This document shows positions 34,243 to 44,323 of a stretch of DNA of 64,000 bases, piece by piece (positions within the stretch are counted from its first letter, which is position 1; each line of letters starts with the position of its first letter). The translations under genes and the position numbers were made by a program. The stretch is from NCBI RefSeq assembly GCF_051257895.1, contig NZ_CP194331.1:1612001-1676000 (forward strand), written 5' to 3'. The notes beneath the pieces are model-generated. The model made no database searches. It had not been told where the DNA came from and saw only the letters and a program-made list of their open reading frames with translations. The stretch comes from Gallionella straubiae. GTDB taxonomy: Bacteria; Pseudomonadota; Gammaproteobacteria; Burkholderiales; Gallionellaceae.

Positions 34243-35676
34243 TCATAAGGAGTATGCGGCCGCCTCGTCCGGCTTCCCCGTTTCCCCGTACTTGTTGCGC
34301 TCGACGGCTGGCCAATGCCGCGCTCCCAGGATGCGGTTCGCCACGGCATGGCCGCAGGCAAGGCGGTCGCGCACCGACACCCCGCCCCGGTAGTTGGCCT
34401 CGAGGTGCAGGCCGGGAAGATGCTGCAGGCGCGCCGCGATCGCCCGCATGCGTGCCTGGTAGGCGCCGTGATACAGCGGCAGCGCCTCGCGGTGCCGGTC
34501 GATGCGCACCATCTCCGGGTCGGCTTTCAGGCCGATCAGCGGGCGCAGCGTTCCGAACGCCTCGTCCGCTATGCGTGCATCGTCCAGGTCAACCACCCGA
34601 GGGGCGCGCGCACCGCCGAGATAGGAAGTCAGCAGGACTTTTCCCGGCGGCGCGCGGTCCGGAAACAGCGCGCTCATCCACAGGTTGCCCGTGAGGGTGG
34701 CGCTTTCCCGCTTCGGCGCCAGGAATCCGCTGCCGTCCAGCGCATGCCCCACCGCATCGCGCGCCAGCCCCATGTGCACCACCGTTACGCTGGCGTAGCC
34801 GATGCCGCGCAGCAATTCCGCCAGCTCGTCATCCAGCGTATCAACCAGCGCCGCCGCCGCAGGCGCCGAGGTTGCCACGATCACCTGGCTTGCGGATACG
34901 GTGCGCTGCCCATAGGGGGTCGCCGCCACGGCCTGCCAGCCGTCCCGCTCGCGCACCAGTTCTTCCGCAGCATGGCCGGTGCGCAGATCGATTCCGGGCG
35001 TCCTGGCCAACGTTTCCGCGAGCGTGCCCATACCGCCGCGAAAGGAAAAGGCTTCGGTGGTGCTGGCCGCGCGCTTGCGCAATATGCGGTTGACCAGCAC
35101 CCCGGCAGCTATGCTGCCATAGCGTTGTTCCAGCGCAACCAGGCGCGGCAGGACGGCAGCGGCGCTGGCCTGATCCGCATCCGCCGCCAGCATGCCGGCG
35201 ATGAAAGGCTCCATGGCCTTTTCCAGCACCTCGCGTCCCAGCCGGCGGGTGATGAACTCGCTGACCGGCTCATCGGCTCGCCCGCCGGAGAATACAAAAG
35301 GTTCGGCGAGCAGGCGCAGCTTGCCGCGCAGGCTCCACAGGGGCGAAGCCACCATCGCACCGAGCCGCATCGGCAGTGCTTGCAGACACCCTCCATGCAG
35401 CAGGTAACGGCGCGCCTCGGCGGCAGGCAAGCGGGTAGTCTTCGCCGTTTCCAGCCCCGCCTCGCGCACCAGTTCCGCAACCTCGGGGCGAAAATTCAAC
35501 ACCATGGACGCGGCGCGTTCGGTGAGATAACCGTCCTGCCTCGTGCTCGCAATCTTGCCGCCCGGCCGTTCGCCGGCCTCCCAGACTTCGACGGACATGC
35601 CTGCGCGCGCCAGCCACCAAGCCGAGGCGAGCCCCGAGATGCCACCGCCGATAATCAGTACGTCAATCTTGTCCAT
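34243..35676 (-). CDS. hemG: Protoporphyrinogen oxidase (HemY-type flavoprotein)
   Basis: A 477-residue FAD enzyme of the HemY/PPOX class (not the flavodoxin-like HemG of E. coli), oxidising protoporphyrinogen IX to protoporphyrin IX. The dinucleotide fold VLIIGGGISGLASAWWLARAG opens the protein, followed by ERPGGKIAS; the C-terminal HLEANYRGGVSVRDRLACGH is typical. Its start overlaps the radical SAM gene by 14 bases, so the two are translated together. Confidence 0.92.
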   Translation of the reverse strand: MDKIDVLIIGGGISGLASAWWLARAGMSVEVWEAGERPGGKIASTRQDGYLTERAASMVLNFRPEVAELVREAGLETAKTTRLPAAEARRYLLHGGCLQALPMRLGAMVASPLWSLRGKLRLLAEPFVFSGGRADEPVSEFITRRLGREVLEKAMEPFIAGMLAADADQASAAAVLPRLVALEQRYGSIAAGVLVNRILRKRAASTTEAFSFRGGMGTLAETLARTPGIDLRTGHAAEELVRERDGWQAVAATPYGQRTVSASQVIVATSAPAAAALVDTLDDELAELLRGIGYASVTVVHMGLARDAVGHALDGSGFLAPKRESATLTGNLWMSALFPDRAPPGKVLLTSYLGGARAPRVVDLDDARIADEAFGTLRPLIGLKADPEMVRIDRHREALPLYHGAYQARMRAIAARLQHLPGLHLEANYRGGVSVRDRLACGHAVANRILGARHWPAVERNKYGETGKPDEAAAYSL

Positions 35677-37696
35677 TCCGCTTGTTTGCCTTGAGCTGCG
35701 CCTTCATATCTTCGAGCAAGTCATGACCCAGCAAGTCGCCCGGGTTTTCGCGCGCCGCAACGAAGCTGCGGATGGTATCAAAACGCTTGTCGGCTTCGGG
35801 ATTTTCCTTGAGGCGCGGCACGCGCTCGCGCGCGATCGCGTAGGCATCGAAGCTCAGCTCCTGCATCCCGAAGCCCTTCATGCGCTGTACCGCGCGCATC
35901 ATCGCGTGGTTGCGAAAGCGCGTCAGGTCACCGGAGGTGATGCGCGCCAAGCCTTCCTTGCGCGCATTGAATTCGGCGGCCTTCTTGATGCCCGCGCGGA
36001 TGAAGTCCGGCGCGGACAGCACGCGCGCCAGCGCGTCCTCATCCCATTCCACGCCGCCGGTCAGCCGGGCGATGGCAGCCTCGACATCGGCTTGCTCTAC
36101 TGTTGTTGCATGCCTCTTGTCAGCAATTTGTTCTGCCGCGCTTTCCAGCGCGGGCGCGACGAACATGCGCACCTGAGGTTTTTTTTCAGCGAGAAACTCC
36201 GTCAGCAATCGATCCGCTTCAACAGCCCACCGCAAGCTGCGACCGGATTGTTGTTCAGATTCCAGCCGGTCCAGGAGCTTGACGTTGACTTCCAGTCTGC
36301 CCTCGGAACGCGCGACCTCCTCGGCGATCGCACACACCCCTTGCTGCAGGAAGGCGGGCATGGCGGCGAGACGCGCTCTTGCCTCTTCGCTCCACGACAG
36401 CGTATCGCCCTGCCTGATGCTTTCCACCTGAATATTCGGCCGCGGCGGCCCGTTGCTGCCGAAGCGTCTGGCGGCCAGGGTGGCAAGATGTTCTTCGGTC
36501 ACCATCCGCAAACCCAGTTCGGCCACATGGCTTTCGGCGCGGTTCCTGACCATCTTGCGCAAAAAGGAAGGGGCGCGCGCGAGGCGCTTCTCCGCCTCTT
36601 CGCTCCAGGCAAGTTTTTTCGGCTGTTCAATCAGCGGCTCGATGACCGCAGCCCCATCGGGCACATGGACGCACCAGGGATCGGTGTCCATCATGCCGCC
36701 GCCCAGCGCGAGCGGCCGCGCGCGGCAGCCGCCGCACAGCTTCCTGAATTCGCAACTGCCGCACTTCCCCTGCAGCATGGGATTGCGCAGCGACCGGAAG
36801 GTGGGCGACTGATTCCAGATGTCCCAGAATTTTGTGTCGCGGATGTTGCCTTCTTCGGTCGGGATATAGGGACAGGCCGTCACTCCGCCTTCCGGCGTGA
36901 TGCGGCAGTAATGGATGCCCGCGAGGCAACCGCCGCCCTCGTAGCCCGCTGCGCGGGTGAGCGTCGAAGCGGGGTCGCGCTGGTAGGCGATGCGCTTGTA
37001 ATGCGGTGCGCAGCGCGCGCGGATCAGCAGGTCGCGGCTCTGCTCCTGCGCCGCCACGAGCTGGTTGAGCACCCTTTCATAGGTGATGGGGCTGATGTCC
37101 GACATGGACTCGCCGCGCCCGGTACACACCAGGAAAAACACGTTCAGCACGCGCGCTCCGGCTGCGCGCGCAAAAGCTATCATCGACGGGACTTCGTCGG
37201 CATTGGCTTCGGTGACCGAGAAGTGAATCTGGAAGGGCAGGCCGTGGCGCTTGCAGGCTTCGATGCCCGCCATGGTTTTTTCCCACGCGCCGGGCAATCC
37301 GCGGAAGGCATCGTGCCTTTCGGGATCGAGGGAATCGACGCTGATGCCGACACCCAATGCGCCGGCTGCCTTCAGCGACTGCACGCGTTTTTCGGTGAGC
37401 GCCACACCGTTCGTTCCCACCACCATCGCAAGGCCGTGCCCGGCGCCGTGGGCCACCAACTCCTCCAGATCGCCGCGCAGCAGCGGCTCGCCGCCGGTGA
37501 GCACGACCATGGTCTCGGTGCTGCGTCCCGCAACCTCGTCCAGCAGGCCGCGCACCTCGTCGGTGGTGAGTTCGTTTGCACCGCCATGCTGCATCGTTTC
37601 CGCATCCATGTAGCAATGGGCGCAGGCGAGGTTGCAGCGCTGGGTCAGGTTGATGGCGAGCAGGAATAAATCGTTTGTGGTACCGGGCGCATCCAT
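35663..37696 (-). CDS. Radical SAM/SPASM protein with tandem PCP_red-like repeats
   Basis: A 677-residue fusion. The radical SAM core has the cluster motif CNLACAHCY and VLTGGEPLLRGDLEE; a SPASM-type region follows with GGCLAGIHYCRITPEGG, TACPYIP and CGSCEFRKLCGGCRARP, closest in feel to NirJ/AhbD-type haem-modifying enzymes. After about residue 355 come about four 45-residue repeats (near 360, 433, 489 and 550) of the form L-x-W-S-x-E-A...P-F-hydrophobic, matching the PCP_red domain known from the ChlB/BchB subunit. The third is divergent. Coupling to hemG suggests a role in tetrapyrrole synthesis or modification; the reaction is not known. The start at 37696 (MDAPGTTNDLF) is chosen over the upstream 37738. 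Confidence 0.88.
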   Translation of the reverse strand: MDAPGTTNDLFLLAINLTQRCNLACAHCYMDAETMQHGGANELTTDEVRGLLDEVAGRSTETMVVLTGGEPLLRGDLEELVAHGAGHGLAMVVGTNGVALTEKRVQSLKAAGALGVGISVDSLDPERHDAFRGLPGAWEKTMAGIEACKRHGLPFQIHFSVTEANADEVPSMIAFARAAGARVLNVFFLVCTGRGESMSDISPITYERVLNQLVAAQEQSRDLLIRARCAPHYKRIAYQRDPASTLTRAAGYEGGGCLAGIHYCRITPEGGVTACPYIPTEEGNIRDTKFWDIWNQSPTFRSLRNPMLQGKCGSCEFRKLCGGCRARPLALGGGMMDTDPWCVHVPDGAAVIEPLIEQPKKLAWSEEAEKRLARAPSFLRKMVRNRAESHVAELGLRMVTEEHLATLAARRFGSNGPPRPNIQVESIRQGDTLSWSEEARARLAAMPAFLQQGVCAIAEEVARSEGRLEVNVKLLDRLESEQQSGRSLRWAVEADRLLTEFLAEKKPQVRMFVAPALESAAEQIADKRHATTVEQADVEAAIARLTGGVEWDEDALARVLSAPDFIRAGIKKAAEFNARKEGLARITSGDLTRFRNHAMMRAVQRMKGFGMQELSFDAYAIARERVPRLKENPEADKRFDTIRSFVAARENPGDLLGHDLLEDMKAQLKANKRNGQD

Positions 37697-37852
37697 TATC
37701 GGGAACCTATAAAATCCAAATCGCAGGCATCCGCACAAAGCCTGCCTGCTGCTTCATTTCAGACAGCTAAACAATAAACCTTCACTCGCGACATGATATA
37801 GCGAATCGTGATCGGTTCCTTGTATCGGAACCTTAAAGAGCTGCTGCGTAGT

Positions 37853-40800
37853 CTACGGCAGGGCAGCAAAGCTGACGATTTCTTTCAGCAGTTCATCTTC
37901 CTGGTAAGGCTTGCCGAGGTAGGCGTTCGCGCCCAGTTGCAGCGCGTAGTCGCGGTGCTTGTCCGCCGCGCGCGAGGTGATCATGATGATGGGCAGATGT
38001 TGCGTTCTGGCATCGCGGCGCAGGTGCTTGGTCAGTTCGAAGCCGTCCATGCGCGGCATTTCGATGTCCAGCAGCATCACGGCCGGTAGTGTCCCGCCGA
38101 GCTGCTCCAGCGCATCCATGCCATCCTTGGCCGTGGCGACCCGGTAGCCGGCGCGCATCAGCAGCCTCGTCGTGACCTTGCGCACGGTCAGCGAGTCGTC
38201 CACCACCATCACCAGCGGTTGTGCCGGCGGCTCTTCCGGCGCAGCCTTGACGGGGGCCGCAACGCGCTGTGCCAGTTGCGCCGGATTCAGGATCAGCGCC
38301 ACCGCACCGCTGCCCAGCACGGTCGCGCCGGCGATGACCGGCAATTGCGCCAGTTGCGGGCCGGTGTTCTTTACCACCGCTTCCTGGTTGCCCAGCAGCC
38401 CGTCCACATGCAGGGCGATGCGCTGCTCGCCGCTATGCAACAGCACCAGCGGATTGTGCCTCTGCTCTTCCGGTTCGCACCCGCTATCGCCGAGCAGGTG
38501 CGGCAGGTAGTGCAGCGGGTAAAGGTGTCCCTGCCACTCGACCTGGCGGTCGCGGTAAAACTGCGCCAGCTCCGCCGGTTTAACCTGGCGCGCCTGCTCC
38601 ACCATATTGGAGGGAATCGCATAAGTCTCCTTGCCGGAACGCACCAGCAGCACATGCGTGACCGCCAGCGTGAGCGGCAGATGGATGGTAAAGCGCGTGC
38701 CCAGCCCTTGCTGCGAACTCACCTCGATGCGCCCGCCCAGCGCGGCGATTTCGCTATGCACCACATCCAGGCCGATGCCCCGCCCCGCCACTTCCGTCAC
38801 TTCGGTTGCGGTGGAGATGCCCGAGATGAAAACCAGTTGCGCAAGCCGCCCGTCGCCGGCCGCCTCGTCCGGTCTGAGCAGCCCTTTGGCGAGCGCCTTT
38901 TCGCGCAATGCGACAAGATCCAGCCCCGCACCGTCGTCGCTGAACTCGAACACCAGCTCGTTGCCTGCGTGGCGCAAGCCCAGGCGAATTTCGCCGATGG
39001 GATTCTTGCCGCGCTGCACGCGCACCGCTTCGCTTTCGATGCCGTGTGCCAGCGCATTGCGCAGCAGGTGTTCGAAGGATGCCGTCATTCTCTCCAGCAT
39101 GCTGCGGTCCAGCTCCAGCTCCGTGCCAAGCAGTTCGAGGTTGGCGCGCTTGTTCAACTCTTTCGCCGCCTGCCGCACGACGCGGTACAGCCGCTCGGCA
39201 ATGCTGGCAAACGACACCATGCGCACGTTCATCAGGTTCTGCTGCAGCTCACGGCTCTGGCGCCCCTGGGCGGCCAGCGCGGCTGCCGTCACCTCAAAAT
39301 TCTTCAGCAGCGATTGCTGCACGGTCTGCACGTCATGCACGCTCTCGTTCATGAAACGCGTCAATTCCTGCAGGCGGGTAAAGCGGTCGAATTCCAGCGG
39401 GTCGAACCGTTCCGCGCTGCCTGGCGTCAATGAGGCGCGCGCCTGCATCCGGCTTTCCGCCTGCATCTCGATTTCGCGCAATTGCTTGCGCAGGCGTACC
39501 ACGCTGCCGGTCAGCTCCAGCAATCCCTCCTTAAAGGCGCGCATCTCGGTTTCGATGCGCGAACGCGCCATGCTGATTTCACCTGCCTCGCTGGCCAGCC
39601 GTTTGACAAGGTCGGCGTGCACGCGCAACATCCCGCCGCCTTCCGGCACACGCTGTTCCCTCCTGCGCTCGACACCCGTGTATTCGGCCACGCGTGGCTC
39701 GGCGCCGGCCGCACCGCCACGCAGTTTTTCGATCTGGCTGGCGATGTGGTCGAGGCCGCTTTCCAGCACATCCAGGAGCTCCGGCTGTGCGGCCGCCCGG
39801 GCGGCGGACAATACCTGCTCTTCCATTTCGTGCGCGATGCCGCCAGTGCGCATCGCACCCGCCATGCGTGCGCTGCCCTTGAGGGTGTGCAGCAGTTGCA
39901 GCAGCAGTTGCGGCTGTCGTTCGTCGCCCGGCTGGTCGCGCCAGGCGCGCAGCCCGGCGCCTATCTGCGGGCACAACTCGTCCGCCTCTTCCAGGAAGAC
40001 CGGCAGCATTTGTGCATCGATATCGTCGCGGGCCTGCGGCTTTCCCGCAGCGACGGGCATGGCCGGAGAAGACTGAAGAGGAATGAGCGTCGCTGCCTTG
40101 TCCACCGGCGCGGAGGGCGGGACGGCTTCTTTCTCGGGAGTTGCCACAGGCTCACCCCCTGGAGGCTGTTCTGCCGCCTCCCCTGGCTCGATGCCGTTCT
40201 CGATCTGCTGCGCGGTTGCTGCCAGGTCGCCCGCCTCGACGCTTACCCCGCCCTGGCTGTTGAGCGCATCTACCCAGCCGGTGAATCGCCGTTCCGCCCC
40301 GGCGATGAAGTCCAGCAATCCGGGGGTGGGCGGCCGGTTGTCCTGCAGCCACTTGTTCAGTGCGCGCTCAACGTTCCATGCGACTTCGCCGAGGTCAGTC
40401 AGGCCGACCATACGCCCGCTGCCCTTGAGGGTGTGGAAGCCGCGCCGGATATTCACCAGGAACTCGCGGCTGAGGTGCAGCCGGCAGGCTTCCAGGTTAT
40501 TGCGCAGGGTGTGCAGCACTTCCTGCGCCTCTTCCAGGAACACCTCGAGCAATTCCTGGTCCTCGCCCGCCGGGTACGGCATCTCGATGCCGCGCGGCTC
40601 GGGCGCAACGGCTGCCGCCGCAGGGGGCTGCCGCAGCTTCACCATCCAGCCCCATGCCGTTTGCAATGAGGAAGCATCGCCGGCCTCGCCCCGCGCCAGA
40701 TGACGCAGGTATTTTTGCAGCGCGTTTATTGCGCCAGACAGGGCATGGTCATCCGCCGGTTCCGGGACATCGTCGCTCTGCGCGAAACGGCGGATGCAAC

Positions 40801-42286
40801 CCTGGATGGCGACCAGCAACTGCTCCGCCTGTTCCAGGGACACGATGTGCAGGCCGCCCCGGATCTGGCCGCACAGGCGCAGCAGCTCGCCCAGCTCATT
40901 GCGCTTGGCCGGGTCGGTGAAAAAGGCTCTCAAGCCCTGCTCGACATACTGGAGGTTCGCCAGCATTTCGTTGAACAGGTGGATCTTTACGTCGCCCTGT
41001 TGCTGCAGGCAATGCAGATGCACCAGTTCGGCCAGTTGCTGTGCATCCTCGGGCTGCTGCGTCAATGCCGCCTGCATGCGCTCCGACAAGATGCGCGCTT
41101 CCTTGAGGAATCCGCTATTCAGCTTGCCGTAATGCCGGATGCCGCTGCCCAGCAGCAGCAAGGCCATCGCCATGTCGAGGGCGATGAGCCGCAGGTTCTC
41201 CGGCTCGCCCGCCTGTTGCGCCAGCGCGCATGCCTGCTGCGCCAGGTATTGCAGGGCGTTGCGGCCGAGCCTGTCGGCCTGCGCCGCGAGCTGCCCGGCA
41301 TGCTGGGCGAATTTTTCGCAGGCCATGCGATTGCCCTGTACGCACCACTCCAGGCTTTTCTCGGCGGCCTGCAGGCGATCGCGCATCGCCGCGAGAATCT
41401 GCGCCGCTTCGTTGGGCGGCAGGGCGGCAGGCAAGGGCAGGTAAAATTCCAGTGCATAGGCCTGCCGGATTTCCTCCGCCGGATCGCTTGCGGCGCTGCT
41501 GCTCCCGATCAGGTAGAGCATCTCGTTCAGGATAGTCTGCGCCTCGCCGGCGTGCCCCTCGGCAGCCGCACGCATCTGCTGGTCTATGCGCCCCAGCAGA
41601 TGGCTGGTATTCGGCCACGCGGGCATTCCGTCCAGCCGCAAACATTCGAGCAGCCCGCCGGCGACCCACCAGAATGCGCGGCTGCCGTCCGGCGGCATAC
41701 AGCGCATCGCGCCTTCCAGCGCCTCTTGCATCGCCTGCAACGCCACGGGCGCAGCGTCCTTGCGCAGCCAGTGCAGCAGCCCCTGCTGGTAGCGGCTGCG
41801 CAGCGCCCTCAGCCGCTGCGGGGCATCGTCCTCCGGAGGCATGTCCAGTATCCGTTGCGGTAACTGCACGTCCAGGTTGGGATGGAACAAGTCCAACTCG
41901 AACGAGACTTCCAGGCCGCGCAACTGCTGCAGCGCCTGGTATTCGGGAAACAGCCGTAGTGCGGCATCATCCGCGCCGTTGGCCAGCGCATCGAGGTGGT
42001 GGGCGAGGCCGGCCAGCGCCTGCTGCAGCACACCGCGGTGCAGGTCTGAGAACATGCCCGGCTGGGATGACAGTTCGTCCAGTACGGTTTTCAGTTCGGT
42101 GCAGAATGCGGCCGTGCCGTAGAGGCGTGCGTCCCTCAGGGCGTCGAGCAAACGGTGCAGCCCGCCGCGCGCCGCATCCAGCGCAGCCACGTTGTCGGGC
42201 GCGGCCAGGTATTGTTCCAGGGGCGCACCGATTCCGGACAGTGCATTGTCCAGTGTATCGCGGCCGGGTTGGGTGGCGTCGGCCAT
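37853..42286 (-). CDS. chpA: Hybrid chemotaxis-type histidine kinase ChpA/PilL
   Basis: A 1477-residue CheA-like kinase for twitching motility. In order: an N-terminal PilL/FimS-like region (1-about 560); Hpt with RRGFHTLKGSGRM (His near 615); second Hpt LLHTLKGSARMAG (near 798); dimerisation helices; HATPase with LLRNALAHGIESE (near 1075) and FSDDGAGLDL; CheW-like domain (about 1215-1340); C-terminal receiver with VMVVDDSLTVRKVTTRL and phospho-Asp in LLDIEMPRMDGFE (near 1405). Hpt number is lower than in Pseudomonas ChpA. It follows pilJ after eight bases. Confidence 0.95.
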   Translation of the reverse strand: MADATQPGRDTLDNALSGIGAPLEQYLAAPDNVAALDAARGGLHRLLDALRDARLYGTAAFCTELKTVLDELSSQPGMFSDLHRGVLQQALAGLAHHLDALANGADDAALRLFPEYQALQQLRGLEVSFELDLFHPNLDVQLPQRILDMPPEDDAPQRLRALRSRYQQGLLHWLRKDAAPVALQAMQEALEGAMRCMPPDGSRAFWWVAGGLLECLRLDGMPAWPNTSHLLGRIDQQMRAAAEGHAGEAQTILNEMLYLIGSSSAASDPAEEIRQAYALEFYLPLPAALPPNEAAQILAAMRDRLQAAEKSLEWCVQGNRMACEKFAQHAGQLAAQADRLGRNALQYLAQQACALAQQAGEPENLRLIALDMAMALLLLGSGIRHYGKLNSGFLKEARILSERMQAALTQQPEDAQQLAELVHLHCLQQQGDVKIHLFNEMLANLQYVEQGLRAFFTDPAKRNELGELLRLCGQIRGGLHIVSLEQAEQLLVAIQGCIRRFAQSDDVPEPADDHALSGAINALQKYLRHLARGEAGDASSLQTAWGWMVKLRQPPAAAAVAPEPRGIEMPYPAGEDQELLEVFLEEAQEVLHTLRNNLEACRLHLSREFLVNIRRGFHTLKGSGRMVGLTDLGEVAWNVERALNKWLQDNRPPTPGLLDFIAGAERRFTGWVDALNSQGGVSVEAGDLAATAQQIENGIEPGEAAEQPPGGEPVATPEKEAVPPSAPVDKAATLIPLQSSPAMPVAAGKPQARDDIDAQMLPVFLEEADELCPQIGAGLRAWRDQPGDERQPQLLLQLLHTLKGSARMAGAMRTGGIAHEMEEQVLSAARAAAQPELLDVLESGLDHIASQIEKLRGGAAGAEPRVAEYTGVERRREQRVPEGGGMLRVHADLVKRLASEAGEISMARSRIETEMRAFKEGLLELTGSVVRLRKQLREIEMQAESRMQARASLTPGSAERFDPLEFDRFTRLQELTRFMNESVHDVQTVQQSLLKNFEVTAAALAAQGRQSRELQQNLMNVRMVSFASIAERLYRVVRQAAKELNKRANLELLGTELELDRSMLERMTASFEHLLRNALAHGIESEAVRVQRGKNPIGEIRLGLRHAGNELVFEFSDDGAGLDLVALREKALAKGLLRPDEAAGDGRLAQLVFISGISTATEVTEVAGRGIGLDVVHSEIAALGGRIEVSSQQGLGTRFTIHLPLTLAVTHVLLVRSGKETYAIPSNMVEQARQVKPAELAQFYRDRQVEWQGHLYPLHYLPHLLGDSGCEPEEQRHNPLVLLHSGEQRIALHVDGLLGNQEAVVKNTGPQLAQLPVIAGATVLGSGAVALILNPAQLAQRVAAPVKAAPEEPPAQPLVMVVDDSLTVRKVTTRLLMRAGYRVATAKDGMDALEQLGGTLPAVMLLDIEMPRMDGFELTKHLRRDARTQHLPIIMITSRAADKHRDYALQLGANAYLGKPYQEDELLKEIVSFAALP

Positions 42287-42294
42287 CGGTCAAC

Positions 42295-44301
42295 CTACAG
42301 CTTGAAGCCCGACACCGAACCCTTCAGGTCGGCGGACAGGTTGGTGAGCTGCGCGACCGAGTTGGCCGTGAGGCGCGTGCCGTCGGTGGCCTGCTGGGTG
42401 ATCTGCAGGATGTTGTGCATCGCGTGCGCCACCTTGCCGGCCATGTCGCTCTGCATCTGGGTGGAGGAAGAGATGCCGTCGATCAGCGCCGCGAGCTCCC
42501 TCGATACCTGCTCGATCTCCTTCAGCGATTGCCCGGCCACGTCGGAGAGCTTCGCGCCTTCCACCACGCCCAGTGTGCTCTTTTCCATCGCCGCGATGGC
42601 GTCCTGCGTATCGCCCTGGATAGTCTTCACCAGCGCGCCGATCTGCTTGGTCGCCTCGGCGGAGCGTTCCGCGAGGCGCTGCACCTCCTCGGCGACCACC
42701 GAGAAACCTCTCCCCGCCTCGCCCGCGGAGACTGCCTGGATCGCCGCGTTCAGCGCCAGCACGTTGGTCAGCTCGGTGAGGTCGGAGATCAGGTCGACGA
42801 TCTCGCCGATCTCCTGCGAGCTTTCGCCGAGGCGCTTGATGCGCTTGGAGGTGTCCTGGATCTGTTCACGGATGCCGTCCATGCCGGCGATGCTGTTGCG
42901 CACCGCCAGCCCGCCGCGCTCGGTGGCCGTCAGCGTGCGCTGCCCGACCTCAGTCGCCCTGGCGGCGCTGCTGTCCACCTCGCGGATCGAGGCCGCCATC
43001 GATTGCACCGACTCGCCGGCCTTGCGGATTTCTCCCGCCTGTTTCTGTGCCGCTTCCAGCAAGCCTTTGGAAATCTGCTCGGCCTGGTGCGTCGCGTGCC
43101 CCATCTGGTCGGTTGCCACCATGATGCGCGCCACCAGCTTGCGCAGTTCCTCGGTGGTGTAATTCACCGCGCCGGCGATCGCGCCGGTGACGCCTTCCGA
43201 CACCGTGGCGCGCACCGTCAGGTTGCCTTCCGCGAGTTCGCTCAATTCTTTCATGAGACGCTGGATCGCCTCCTGGTTGCGCCGGTTGGAATTTTCAGCC
43301 TCCTCGGCGCGCTGGCGCGAATCGTTCAGGTAAATTTTCGCCAGGATCAGCAGTTGCAGCAGCACCAGCGCCCCGGCCAGCACCGTGACCGGGCCGGCAA
43401 GGCGCGCGGCCACACCCGACTGGTACGCGTCGATCAGCCGCTGGCTTTTCGCCAGCACCAGGTCGATGTTGCTTGAAATCGATTTGGCCGCGCTCTTCGC
43501 CTTCACCAGGCTGCTCGCCTGCTCGTTCAAAATCTTGATGTTGCCGCGGTAGGGTTCGAACAGGATGGCCAGCCGCTGCACCGCCGGGTCCGCCGCCGGC
43601 AGCGCGGCGAGGCTTTCCTCGGCGGCGGTGGCCTCGCTGCCCAGCGCAGCCAGTTGCCCGGGGGATACATCGGCCACCAGGGCCCGTGCGGCATCCTTGG
43701 CGATCCGTTCCACGGACAGGGCGAAGCGGATCGCCGGTTTTTTCTGTGCGTCGGCGGCGGAATCGATCAGCCCCTGGGTCAGGCTGCGAAGCTCGGCGCT
43801 CGTAGCCTCGATCCCGGCAACGGTGGCGCTCAGCGTCATCAGGCCGAGGCGGCCTTCCTCCAGCGCCTGCACGTCCGCGAGAGTCTTGTTCGCGGTCGCC
43901 ATCAGTTCATCCAGCACTGCACGCGCCGCGCCGCCGGTGGCCGGCAGGCTGCCGTCTCCCTTGTCCAGCAGACGCAGGATACCGGCGAAGTTTTCCTTGC
44001 TCTGGGCCAGCGCCTGCAATGCGGGGGCATCGCCCAGCGCGCTCAGCTGCGCATCCTTGGCGAGGCGCTGCGACAGCAGCAGCAGCTTGCCGGATTGCGT
44101 CAGGTAGCGCGCGGTATAGTCCGCCTCTCGGCTGTTGAGATAGGCTGCCGCGGCAGCCACGGCGAGGAACATCACCAGCGAAGCACCCAGCAATCTTATT
44201 TTCCGTGTAGCCGGGAGGCGCTCCGCTGACGGCGATAGCGGCTTGCCTCCGGTTCCCCGTTCCGCTTCAGTGTCTTTTTTACCGCGCAGCCTGAATGCCA
44301 T
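42295..44301 (-). CDS. pilJ: Twitching-motility methyl-accepting protein PilJ
   Basis: A 668-residue transducer with two membrane helices (about 34-55 and 300-325) around a PilJ-type periplasmic domain, then HAMP and the signalling hairpin with VVAEEVQRLAERSAEATKQI. It feeds the ChpA kinase via PilI. The genes pilG, pilI, pilJ and chpA are adjacent and same-strand, consistent with one operon. Confidence 0.95.
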   Translation of the reverse strand: MAFRLRGKKDTEAERGTGGKPLSPSAERLPATRKIRLLGASLVMFLAVAAAAAYLNSREADYTARYLTQSGKLLLLSQRLAKDAQLSALGDAPALQALAQSKENFAGILRLLDKGDGSLPATGGAARAVLDELMATANKTLADVQALEEGRLGLMTLSATVAGIEATSAELRSLTQGLIDSAADAQKKPAIRFALSVERIAKDAARALVADVSPGQLAALGSEATAAEESLAALPAADPAVQRLAILFEPYRGNIKILNEQASSLVKAKSAAKSISSNIDLVLAKSQRLIDAYQSGVAARLAGPVTVLAGALVLLQLLILAKIYLNDSRQRAEEAENSNRRNQEAIQRLMKELSELAEGNLTVRATVSEGVTGAIAGAVNYTTEELRKLVARIMVATDQMGHATHQAEQISKGLLEAAQKQAGEIRKAGESVQSMAASIREVDSSAARATEVGQRTLTATERGGLAVRNSIAGMDGIREQIQDTSKRIKRLGESSQEIGEIVDLISDLTELTNVLALNAAIQAVSAGEAGRGFSVVAEEVQRLAERSAEATKQIGALVKTIQGDTQDAIAAMEKSTLGVVEGAKLSDVAGQSLKEIEQVSRELAALIDGISSSTQMQSDMAGKVAHAMHNILQITQQATDGTRLTANSVAQLTNLSADLKGSVSGFKL

Positions 44302-44323
44302 GTCGCTTCCCTTTATCCGCTCG

